Positions 55,650 through 64,000 of a stretch of DNA of 64,000 bases are shown here, one piece after another. The stretch lies in assembly GCA_037127315.1 (NCBI GenBank), contig JBBBDQ010000351.1, positions 815,001 to 879,000 of the forward strand. The letters are read 5' to 3'. Source of the DNA: Ascarosepion bandense (Eukaryota; Mollusca; Cephalopoda; Sepiida; Sepiidae). The notes below the pieces were generated by a model. It did no database searches. It saw only the letters and a program-made list of their open reading frames with translations, and had not been told where the DNA came from. How positions within the stretch are numbered: the first letter of the stretch is position 1; each line of letters starts with the position of its first letter. The translations under genes were made by a program, and so were the position numbers.

Positions 55650-56820
55650 CAAAGGAGAGCCCTGCCTGGTTGTCAAGGGCGATGCATGTTATTGGGTTGA
55701 ATAACTATACTGCAGAATGCCACATCATCTCTCAAGCTTGACTGAGAGAATAAAAGTCTCAATGTCTTGAATCCATTTTTGGATTTGTTAGTTCTTTTTA
55801 AAAAATTCTTCCTTTTTTTTTTTATGCAAAACGGTAACAACACATACATCGCGGTGTCCTAACTGATGAGTGGCCATCGACAAATGAACTAATAATGAAT
55901 TACCATTGGTAATACAATTTTTCAAAGTTTATCTTGGTGTTACAGAGTGTACGACAGCTGATTCTTTGGTCTTTAAGTCTTTGGTGAAGGAACAAGTTAA
56001 GATTGTCATGCTGCAAGGAAACCTTTTTTTTCTATCTATTGACCAAAGTTCTCAATCTTATCTATAAGGTGCAATGGTTGAATTGTTGGGCAACTCTTCT
56101 GGATGGTCTCCTTGTTTATGTTGGTAAATGCTGCTATGATCTTTGCCTTCAGTTCATCTTTGCTTCAGCCACCAAAAAGAAAAACAGCCAATCATTTCAC
56201 CTCAAGTAAGGAGCGAGAGAGAGGGAGAGAGACCTGCCTGGTGGTCAAAGGCAGTGCGTGTTGTTGTGTTGGAGAATTATACTGCAGAATGCCATGTCAT
56301 CTCTTCAGCTTGACTGAGAGAATAAAAGTCCCAATGTCTTAAATCCATTTTCAGATTTTTGTTCTTTTTTAAAATTCTTTCTTTTGTTGTTTTTTTTTTT
56401 TATGAAAACCGATAAAAACACAGTGTGTTGTCCTAACTTTTGAGCGGCCATTGACAAATGAACTAATAATGAATTACCATTGTTAATACCACTTTTCAAT
56501 GTTTATTTGGTGTTATAGAGTGTACAACAGCTGATTCTTTGGTCTTAAATATTGACCAAAGTTCTCAATCTTATCTATAAGATGCAATAGTTGAATTGTT
56601 GTGCAACTCTTCTGGATGGTCTCCTTGTTTATGTTGGTAAACACTGCTATGATCTTTGCCTTTCAGTTCATCTTTGGCGTTACAAGGAGGTTTTTAGTCT
56701 CTTCCTCAACTTGCACCGCACACACAATAATAAAAAATTAAAAAAAAAAAAAAGTGACTGACTGTTTGAAATACAAAATTTGCTTTAGCCACTGAAAAGA
56801 AAAACAGCCAATCTTTTCTC
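55650..56820. repeat. diverged tandem duplication (about 0.57 kb units) containing mariner-D pieces
   Basis: Unit 1 (55650-56210) and unit 2 (56225-56820) share gagaataaaagt(c/t)(t/c)caatgtc, ggccat(c/t)gacaaatgaact, aacagctgattctttggtct-type phrases, tctggatggtctccttgttt and aagaaaaacagccaatc. The second-half blocks (56090-56165, 56610-56690) encode on the minus strand a KDELKAKI..AFTNINKET stretch, the mariner-D C-terminus. Confidence 0.85.
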
Positions 56821-57774
56821 TTCTGCATTTCCAGATTGAAAGGGTTAAGTTTAGCTTTGAAACTAATCTTATATTAAATAATCCTCAAATTTATCAAGCT
56901 GGGAATCCAGATTTAAAACCTGAGAGTGCCACAGTATGAAAAGAAAATATGAACTGAACTTATGAGGCTTAAGGGAATAAATGTATATTTAATGTGCAAT
57001 ATATTAATTTAGAAAAACATGATAAACAAAAATAAAGTGAGAGATCATATTAAAGTCCTGACCCTACCACCAACAGAAAGATTTCCATGTCTGATGGAAT
57101 CCTGCAAAACTATAACCTTATTCTCTCCACTTACCATTAATATCCTCCATACCATTCATCTATTAACTTGGTTCCTTCTGCAAGTTAAAAAAAATCCATT
57201 TTCTTTTTATTGGCACCAAAACAGACAGTGATTCCTTATCTGTATTTTGTCAATATCTACAAAGATAGAAAGCTAAAAAAAATCTTGAATTTTTTTTCTA
57301 CTCATTTGTTTTCCTATAGATGAGAAGTCAAGTAGTTGCCATATTTTTCCTTTAAGATTTATAGTTACTAAGAAGGCTAAAGAAAATGGAAAAAGATGCC
57401 GACCTTGTTTGAAAAATAAAACTGTAAAAAAATGAAGGACAGTTTTTTTTTTGTTTTGTCAAAGATTTCTTTTGCTTTTAATAAAAGTATTTCTGGTGTT
57501 AATTCCAGATTAAATGTTTATGCTTTGGGCTTATGTTTTGAGCTGCCTCTGAATGACATCTAAAATCTCTTTCAGCTAATATAAGAAATATTTGAGCACT
57601 TTCTAAATTTTAACCTACATCTTTTTTTTTTATCCATTTTTTGTTATTATCAACAACTTTAAATTTATTTTTTCTCAGATTCAAATTATTATTGTCTATT
57701 ATTCTGTGAATTTTTTTTATCTTTTATTCATTGGAGTGATGCATTTAGTAGTATAACAAGATTCATTTAAATTT
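56821..57774. other. no recognisable feature
   Basis: AT-rich with T-runs; a 70-codon frame at 57019-57231 has no domain. Confidence 0.35.
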
Positions 57775-57870
57775 TGGGCTAATCTGTTGCATTCACTTTT
57801 TACACTAATACTCATGAAAAAGGCATGAACCTATCTCTTCCCCTACTCAACTTAATATTTCAGATGATGA
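57775..57870 (+). mobile_element. SINE-1 scrap
   Basis: gttgcattcactttttacac, taatactcatgaaaaaggca, ctatctcttcccctactcaa are weak SINE-1 body blocks. Confidence 0.45.
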
Positions 57871-57947
57871 TGCATGTGTTTACTCCTTCTTTATTGGTAA
57901 GTCTGATCAGATTGATAAGGTTAAATTGGCAGTTAATATCAAACATT

Positions 57948-58262
57948 ACTTGTCAATATTTCTGAGATGAGCTGTTGTAATTATTTACACTGTTTGAACG
58001 GTTTTTCTAATGTTTATTGTAATATTTATGATGTTTCAGATGTTGTACATTCTGACCTTCTTCAGGCATTTGGAATTTTGGACTGAACCCTTTATTTTGA
58101 TCATTGGGGTAGATTGTTGTACATGGCCCTGTGGATAAGTGTTGGATGGATCCATTGACTAGATCCAAAAAGTTGTGAGTTCAATGCTTGGCTACAGCAG
58201 CAGTCAACAAAAAACTAAGATATCTGGAAGTGACATGACTCATGAAATGAGAACAATTTAAC
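57948..58262. mobile_element. FB1 foldback copy with centre
   Basis: tcaatatttctgagatgagc, cattctgaccttcttcaggc, gatcattggggtagattgtt, a centre (ggccctgtggataagtgttg), then gacatgactcatgaaatgag. The right arm is cut off by LINE-B sequence at about 58258. Confidence 0.75.
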
Positions 58263-58302
58263 TATTTCAATGGTAAAAGGGTGGGGGTCTAGATGCCAAA
58301 AG

Positions 58303-58606
58303 TAGTCAGTCAGTTAAGTGCCATATGTGATACACGTTCGGGCGATCATGTCTCGAAAGAGACATGACTGACTGGGCAGAAGATTATCCCGCAGTAGGCT
58401 GCCATTGCTTTCTGCGGTAGACTGGTTGCCGACCAAAGCTATAGAACCCAATCTGTCCTGCTATTTAACCGATAACTGGAAGGAATAGATGGATTAATAC
58501 CTTTCCCAAGAGTATTTGCGTGTAAGTGAATACAATGGATTCAACTGGAATTCGAATTTGGCTCCCCGGTTTCTCGTTCTGAGCTGATATCCACTGTACC
58601 ACAATG
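58303..58606 (-). mobile_element. SINE-1 copy, full length
   Basis: From the right end on the minus strand: gctcattgtggtacagtgga (A box), ccaaattcgaattccagttg (B box), body, then cagtcatgtctctttcgaga and the tgactgactact end. It lies in a LINE-B scrap (58258-58300; tttcaatggtaaaagggtgg). Among the least decayed SINE-1 copies here. Confidence 0.93.
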
Positions 58607-58719
58607 AGCAAACTTAAATTCACAAGGATGGAACACCAGAGAAGAAAAGCTTGTAAGACCAATTAAAAATCTCCTTGAATACTGTTCATTTATAGATTTA
58701 ACATTTGTCTGTGAATTGA

Positions 58720-58980
58720 ATCAGTCAGTTAAGTGCCATATGTGATACACACTTTGGGCAATCATGTCTCAAAAGAGACATGACTGACTGGGCAGAAGAT
58801 AATCCCACAGTAAGTTGCCCTTGCTTTCTGCAGTAGACTGGTTGCCAGCCAAGGCTATAGAACCCAGTCTGTTATATTATTTAACCCATAACAGGAGGGA
58901 AGAGAAGGATTTATACCTTTCCAAAGGGTATTTGTGCATAAGTGAATGCAAGTTCAACTTGAACTTGGCTCCCTGATTTG
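58720..58980 (-). mobile_element. SINE-1 copy, head truncated
   Basis: tcagtcagttaagtgccata, tctcaaaagagacatgactg, ctatagaacccagtctgtta, ggtatttgtgcataagtgaa; the tRNA-like head ends within the B-box region at the junction with LINE-B. Confidence 0.9.
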
Positions 58981-58984
58981 TCAT

Positions 58985-59592
58985 TGACATTGTATTGAAT
59001 ACTGTTATCTTATCTAGTCGGATGCTCCTTCTATTTGTCTTGAGGTTTTTGACAAAATCCAAATAAGGATTTGAAATGTAATTGATCCTGGCTTAGTAGC
59101 CTGCCTTCAGTTACTTTCTCACTGATGCGGATGTGGCTTTTTCGTGGCACTCTTCTTTCCTTGGTGCCTCCACCACATGAATTTAAACATCGCTACTAGA
59201 TTGGCATCAAGGTCCCACCCTTTTACCATTGAAATAGTTAAATGTAACCACCTCTTTTACTCTAACAGCCCCCCACACTTCCCATTTGTGGAACTCTCTT
59301 TTGTTTGCTTGCTTCCCTGATAGCTACAATCCCCGAGACTTTAAGTGCCATCTATTACCTCCTTGATTCACACCTTTCTCTTCTTCTTTCTTTGGTATCC
59401 ACTATATCTTGCACCAGTGGTGTTCCTGCTTTGTTTGGAGTGAAATGATTATGATAAAAAGAAAATTGAAACTTTATATATTTATTCTTTCTTTGGTATC
59501 CGCTATATCTTGCACCAGTGGTGTTCCTGCTTTGTTTGGAGTGAAATGATTATGATAAAAAGAAAATTGAAACTTTATATATTTATTCCATG
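58985..59592 (+). pseudogene. LINE-B C-terminal remnant with 3' end duplication
   Basis: The plus strand reads, across frameshifts, an LEVFDKIQIRI stretch, QLLSH, RLASRSHPFTIEIVKCNHLF, then a damaged RLWNS region. The 3' end has a 101-bp tandem duplication (59391-59491 and 59492-59592; tttggtatccactatatctt, aagaaaattgaaactttata). Confidence 0.8.
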
Positions 59593-59599
59593 TGAGAAG

Positions 59600-60135
59600 T
59601 ATCTGATGTATATTGGGAATCTTATGGCAAAACACAGAGGCCCTGTCTCGAGCCTGCCTGCCTGCCATATTCACACTCCTTAAACAGTGCAGACTTTGCT
59701 GGCTAGGCCATGTCCACTGCATGCCAGATGGTTGCATTTCAAAAGACCTCCTGTATGGAGACCTGACCTCTGGAAGAAGACCCACTGGGTGGCCACAATT
59801 GCGATATCGTGACATCATAAAACACGATATGAAAGCTGTGGACATTAACACAGTCATGGGAGAGCATAGCAGTCAACTGGTTCAAATGGAGAGGAACCCT
59901 ATCCCAACAACTTAAATGAAGGGAGGAGCAACTAACACAAGTTGCCATGGAGAGGCAGATTCGCAGGAAGCAAAATGACAGCTCTGACAGACCAGAAACG
60001 CAGCCTCTGCAACAAAGGCTGTCACTTCCACATCAGTTTCTACAGTCACAGACGCCAATGCTCCAGCCAAGCAGACAACTAGGATGCTACCCATGGTCAA
60101 CTCTGACCAACGGAAGCCTACTATTACTACTATAT
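59600..60135 (+). pseudogene. LINE-D C-terminal region with zinc-knuckle-like end
   Basis: Open 59613-59915: ALSRACLPAIFTLLKQCRLC, WLGHVHCMPDGCISKDLLYG, DLTSGRRPTGWPQLRYRDII and KHDMKAVDINT. After frame changes the end reads SLCNKGCHFHISFYSHRRQC (about 60014-60073), a Cys/His pattern like the C-terminal CCHC-type motif of some invertebrate LINEs. No RT core; 5' truncated. Confidence 0.85.
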
Positions 60136-60157
60136 ATTTATTGAATTTTTAAAACTA

Positions 60158-60262
60158 CAGGGCGTGATGAATAAACTGTTTAAATGATGCAAAAATAAAA
60201 ATAAGACAGACATCTTATTTTAATGTATATATTTATCAAAATTACACAAATATCTCAATATG
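60158..60262. mobile_element. solo mariner-D terminal segment
   Basis: gcgtgatgaataaactgttt, aaatgatgcaaaaataaaaa and atcaaaattacacaaatatc match the left end of the mariner-D copy at 61958-62075. Confidence 0.75.
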
Positions 60263-61301
60263 TTGTATACCCTTCTTAAAGTATTTACTGCTTTGTTGAC
60301 AAAATAAACTGGGGCCAGAATTGATTGTCTTCTTCACATGCAAAATGGACAGCAACATGTATACATAAAATATACAATTATATCTTTATTCCATTTCTCT
60401 GGTGATGTTGGCATAAAATGTGGGGGTTAATCAAAGTTAGACATGCACATGTATTTGGGCAGCCGGTGACTGTGCCCAGTTTGTGTTCTGAACTGAACTG
60501 CTAAACTGTCTAGTCTCGTCTTCACTGCTCCCTTAAATAGGCCAGCTTCACCCAACATGTGACTTTTCCAGTGCATTTCGTGATATCTTTTCAGTGTTTA
60601 TTTCTTTGACCTCAACCTCACATATTTGTCAAAGCAAAATCTAGCCTGCACCTAGTTCTCACACTTTCTGATACCTCAAAACACCAATTATTATTTTTCT
60701 TTTTTTTTTTGAAATCATGCCAACTCAATGCAAAACACACTACCAGGCAAAATTTTACACCAAGCAAAGAATATATAACAAATATTAGTAAATTTATAAA
60801 AAATAAAATCACCGCCCCCCCTCTCATATTATATATTCTTAAATAATTTGAAGAGAGGAACAGCTTGATTTCTGTTATGGGGAAACACACTTATTCCTCA
60901 GATAATGGACTCTCCCTCCTATATTAATAAGAGTTAACTGGAAGTTAATTCGAGAAGTTCTTGGGAAGTTCATAGAAATTCTTAGAAGTCCTAAAGAGGT
61001 TTTTAGAGTTCTATTGGAGTTCAGTAGAACTACTAGGCAGTTAATATTAGTTGGCAGTTAGCCAAATACTAAGGAGTCAGCTTACAGTGGAAGATTACCA
61101 GGTTCCTAACATTTTGGGTGCGTTAAGTCGATTAGCAAACAATTTAGCATGATTATAACCTTCAGTGCGAAAACTACTCCACAACAATTTAAAAAACAAA
61201 GCAAAAAAGAGGCAAGAAAAATTTTGGCTAACACAAAATACAGTTTTCCTCATGTCTTTTATAAATTTCATCTAATATATATATATATATAAATTGTTTT
61301 A
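60263..61301. other. mostly unrecognised; degenerate short repeats at 60930-61070
   Basis: 60930-61070 has irregular repeats built on agaagttcttgggaagttc / agaaattcttagaagtcc (about 22 bp). The rest shows no gene or known element. Confidence 0.4.
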
Positions 61302-61332
61302 GAACATGTACATAATTTTTTCTATATATGTT

Positions 61333-61396
61333 CTCTTCTCTACAATTATATGTTTGTTCAATGTTGGGTCTCCAACATTTCATCAGGAGGAAAGAG
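61333..61396 (-). ncRNA. hammerhead ribozyme candidate (type I-like)
   Basis: On the minus strand from 61396: stem I 5' strand (ctctttcctc), ctgatga (61386-61380), stem II of 8 bp (aatgttgg/ccaacatt, loop agac), ga(a), stem III acaa/ttgt (loop of 8), then TA at the cleavage position and the stem I 3' strand gagaagag (about 7 of 8 pairs). All three helices and the core order are present; one A of the gaaa box is missing. Type I hammerheads with short stem III are known from Penelope-like elements and tRNA-like schistosome SINEs. Shares downstream tatatgttct... sequence with 8841-8897. Confidence 0.6.
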
Positions 61397-61890
61397 CAAG
61401 AGTTGGAATCATCCTCTGTTTATATTTGGTTCGTTGTTGTTGTGGGGTTGGTTGGGGTTATTGATAATGAAGGGAATGTGTCTTTCGTTTTGACCGTTAG
61501 ACTTTTGAATAACTTGGTGTGTAAGTGCGAAATTGTTGATTAATGGTATTATTTGTTCGAATGTACGTTTTTATCGGTGGGGTATATCTTTTGGTTAGAA
61601 TTTCGAAGAAAGTGGTGTGTGGAGGGGTTTGATTACTTGGTCTGTTTTGTGTGTTTGTGTGGGGGTTTTTTTTGTGTGTGTGATTTAAGAACTTATCTTG
61701 TTTGTTGACCTTAAGAATTTTTAGGACAGCTTTATGGTTGGCTAGTGTTTAATTAATTGATGTTTGCTGTTAGCAGACCTATTTTATGTATTCTCTTTGA
61801 TCTTGTGGCGAGGCTTTCCCTTTGGGGTTCCTTAGATAGACGTGATAGGGGTGGGGTGTTTTTTCTTTTTAATTTTGATTTTTCTGTCTA
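61397..61890. other. G/T-rich unrecognised stretch
   Basis: Unusually G/T-rich on the plus strand (61430-61700, such as ttgttgttgtggggttggtt). It lies next to the hammerhead candidate and may be part of the same retroelement (C/A-rich on the element's strand), but I recognise no protein. Confidence 0.35.
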
Positions 61891-61920
61891 TATATATATA
61901 TATATATATATATAGACAGA
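61888..61920. repeat. palindromic (TA)n tract
   Basis: About 12 TA units bounded by tctgtc and gacaga, so the whole is a perfect palindrome. Confidence 0.9.
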
Positions 61921-61957
61921 TTGACATTGATTGATAACACAATCTATATGTGTAATA

Positions 61958-62738
61958 TTATACAGAGTGCAATAAATAAATTGTCCAAATGATGCAAAAT
62001 TTAAAATAAGACTGACATTTTATTTTAACAAATACATTTATGAAAATTACACAAAAATATCTTGAAATACTAAAGAGTAAATTTATTCAATAAAATCATC
62101 ATTGGCTTTAACCATGGCCTCCAGACAATTCCAGAATCTTCTGCATCTCTGCTGGACGGTCTCCTTGTTTATGTTGATGAATGCTGCCATAATTCTTGCC
62201 TTTAGTTCATCTTTTGTGTGGCAAAGATATTTTGTTGATCTCTCACTCAACTGTGCCCCCCCCCCAACATAATAACCAAGAGGGCTAAAATTCTTGGGAG
62301 TTAAGTGGACAGATATGAGTGGCGATGTAGTCACAAAAATGGTCTGACAGCCATCATTGGGTTCTTCTGCTTGTGTAGCATGGTGCAGAGTCCTATTGCC
62401 AGATAGTCTTTCAGCAGCCGTCCTTTTTATCCAGGGCAACACAACTTCCTCAAGGTGTTTGATGTAGGCCTCTGTGCTGAGGGTAAGGAACTCACCAACA
62501 AATTTGAGAGTGATCATTTTGATATGAAAATAGTGAGTTTTCCAAGCTGCTATACTTTTTGTAATCACCATTAGACTCATTCAGCTTTCTCTTAATATCT
62601 CTGCACTGTCCTCAGATTGATGCCCAGACACTCTGAAATGTTTTGTATTAGAGATTTTGGCACCAATGCTAAGCACGACAGCAGGCTGTTTCCAAATTTT
62701 TGTCTGTGAATTACGTTATGCTGCTCAGTCCTGGGTAT
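61958..62738 (-). mobile_element. mariner-D element, 5' part lost
   Basis: Left terminal sequence (cagagtgcaataaataaatt) matches 60158-60262. A transposase remnant follows on the minus strand. The right end is cut by the head of the array-type element at about 62738, so no right TIR is seen. Confidence 0.75.
62083..62735 (-). pseudogene. mariner-D transposase remnant
   Basis: The longest frame is 62580-62083. Its C-terminus reads TKDELKARIMAAFININKET and RRFWNCLEAMVKANDDFIE. The third catalytic Asp box appears as SPLGYYV (Gly where Asp is expected). The second catalytic Asp (QDSAPCYT) sits in another frame (about 62403-62380). Upstream, 62735-62592, a degraded HTH-like stretch (SECLGINLRTVQRY). 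Dead through frameshift and substitution. Confidence 0.88.
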
Positions 62739-63147
62739 GGTGTTAAACTGCATCAGGCAGCAAGGCCTCTGATTGGGAGATTGTGAGGAGCATGTAACCA
62801 CCTCTTAATTACTGTTGTTATCAGGTCCACCCTGACCCGAAGTGGTAGCACCTGTTAGGGTCCCAGCAATGGGCAAATAGTTAACCCCCCAAAACTGGAG
62901 TCAAAACTGTGAAAGTATAAAAATACACTTTTATAGAAATATATACATGGTTTGGTTTGGTTGTTTTGTTTTATGGCATATCAACCTCAGCAGGTCATTT
63001 ATTGCCAACTAAATTTTATTTATTTATTGCTGGTAATACCTTTTTCTTTTCAACAATTTATTGTTGTTTTTATATAAGTTGTTTGTGTCTAGTTATACTT
63101 TTTTCTTTTCCAGTATCAAAATTCATTGGGATTTGTTTTTAAGGGCA

Positions 63148-63322
63148 AGGTTTCCAAGTCCTACTCTGTTATTTAACCGAAAAATGGAGGGAAGGGATGG
63201 ATTAATACCTTTCCCAAAGGTACTAGTGCTTAAGTGAATGCTGGGTATTCAACTGGAATTCGAACTCAGCTCACCAGATTTCTCTTTCTGGGCTGATATC
63301 CACTGCACCACAACGCACATCC
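63148..63322 (-). mobile_element. SINE-1 nested in the 5S-headed SINE
   Basis: Head ggatgtgcgttgtggtgcag (A box), gagttcgaattcc (B box), body to about tttaaccgaaaaatggaggg reversed; 3' part missing. It lies just 3' of the 5S head. Confidence 0.88.
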
Positions 63323-63332
63323 GTCACTAAAC

Positions 63333-63447
63333 GCTTACAGCACCTGATATTCCCAAGTGGTCAACTAAGTACTGACCAGGCTCAACGTTGCTTAACTTCG
63401 GTGATCGAGCGAGAACCAGTGTTTTCAACAAGATATGGCTGTAAGCC
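63333..63447 (-). rRNA. 5S rRNA-derived sequence (SINE head)
   Basis: The reverse complement aligns end to end with metazoan 5S rRNA: gcttacagccatatcttgtt, ctggttctcgctcgatcacc, gaagttaagcaacgttgagc (box A region), ctggtcagtacttag, and cttgggaatatcaggtgctg + taagc. 115 bp versus about 120, with small deletions before the tgacc box. Its place at the head of a SINE means it is a retroposed derivative, not a functional 5S gene. Confidence 0.85.
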
Positions 63448-63775
63448 TATGTATACATGAAAATAGGCTTTTATAGAAAAATATACATTTTCAAAGGAAA
63501 GATATTACCAACAATACATTTTTGAAGAAAAAATTATTACCATACATATTTTTGAATGAAAAAAAAATATTCTCAGCAAAACATTTTTGAATACAAAACT
63601 TGAAGACATTTTAAGTTTTCTAAAATAAAAAAGAATAAAAACAAAAATTTTCATTAAAATCTAAATCAACCTTCTCACTATAACCAAACATTAAAATGAA
63701 AATACCTTAAAACCCCATCTTTTTGGCATTAAATAACCCACAGAGGTTGATATGCCGTTAAACAAAACTGAAACA

Positions 63776-64000
63776 TCATGCTGCTCTTATTCTCACAGAC
63801 AGTCAACCTAATCAAAAATAAACTATGCTCATATGTGAAATTAAAAAAAATATAAAAGTGCGACAATTTACCAATTGCACGCTCTATATGCCAGATAAAT
63901 TAAGTCATATGGCAAGACATTCACAAACTAAAAATTGGGGTTGACACACAAAGCAAATTTGGAAAAAATTAGTGTTCTGATTTCAAAGTGAGACAGACCA
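63776..64000. other. no recognisable feature
   Basis: AT-rich to the window edge; nothing recognised. Confidence 0.35.

Larger units (their letters stand above)
62950..63451 (-). mobile_element. 5S-rRNA-headed SINE, full head, 8-bp TSD
   Basis: Direct repeat tatacatg at 62942-62949 and 63452-63459, present once at the equivalent point near 38950. On the minus strand: a 5S head (63447-63333), a nested SINE-1 (about 63148-63322), a body matching 16680-16850 and the tail ggttgatatgccataaaaca + aaacaaccaaaccaaac. Without the SINE-1 it would be about 325 bp. Confidence 0.88.
62738..63773 (+). mobile_element. array-type element interrupted by a 5S-headed SINE
   Basis: Head at 62738-62900 (ggcagcaaggcctctgattg, gtggtagcacctgttagggt), then ttttatagaaatatatacatg, the inserted SINE (62950-63451), then the continuation gaaaataggcttttatagaa, short degenerate internal repeats of about 32 bp (63480-63600) and the tail (acagaggttgatatgccgtt). 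Same orientation as 38752-39222, which gives the uninterrupted version. Confidence 0.85.

Noticed and set aside
63333..63447. Functional 5S rRNA gene
   Set aside because: Embedded in a TSD-flanked SINE with deletions in the internal promoter region; no T-run terminator right after the 5S end.

Overview
The window is intergenic or intronic DNA from a eukaryote with a large, AT-rich, repeat-dense genome. A cephalopod mollusc is the best guess. The grounds are several tRNA-derived SINE families, long (TA)n tracts, Tc1/mariner and Helentron-like DNA elements, decayed LINEs, and a truncated copy (33952-34031) of a repeat I associate with octopus and squid genomes. The species call is inference; a database search would settle it. 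I found no convincing host protein-coding exon. Almost every recognisable reading frame is a broken transposase or reverse-transcriptase piece.

Layout. 1-1432: expanded 33-bp minisatellite. 3.2-3.7 kb: palindromic foldback element. 3.76-4.47 kb: RTE-like LINE remnant. 5-11 kb: SINE-3 copies with (TA)n tracts, nested foldbacks, a Helentron-like element whose 3' end is tandemly amplified (8041-8840), a hammerhead-like motif, and a short Tc1-like element (9364-9953). 12-17 kb: LINE pieces, then a 2.6-kb element (13381-15953) with about 70 copies of a 32-bp repeat, then a 5S-rRNA-headed SINE (16680-16915). 19-21 kb: internally deleted mariner with a six-copy tandem array of its terminal repeat, CR1/L2-like LINE tail, 36-bp minisatellite. 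24.8-25.5 kb: inverted repeat cluster. 27.6-29.2 kb: complete but dead Tc1 element with TIRs of about 210 bp. 31-34 kb: mariner and LINE fragments and a 5S relic. 35-37 kb: extremely AT-rich. 38-43 kb: a second array-type element and LINE remnants. 44-50 kb: Helentron-like element, three LINE types, 26-bp minisatellite, SINE in LINE with a clear target-site duplication. 51.6-52.2 kb: three-copy repeat of about 195 bp. 53.2-55.5 kb: retroelement fragments, including the longest LINE-A piece. 55.6-62.7 kb: mariner remnants, SINEs, LINE tails and a good hammerhead-ribozyme candidate (61333-61396). 62.7-63.8 kb: a three-deep nest of elements.

The parts do not form a pathway; they record layered transposition. 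The most informative signals are: (1) a SINE family headed by 5S rRNA, with target-site duplications on two copies; (2) a related element family whose internal repeat of about 30 bp has expanded independently into kilobase arrays; (3) hammerhead-like ribozyme cores at two dispersed loci and inside a tRNA-derived SINE; (4) tandem amplification of transposon ends, both Helentron 3' ends and mariner TIRs.
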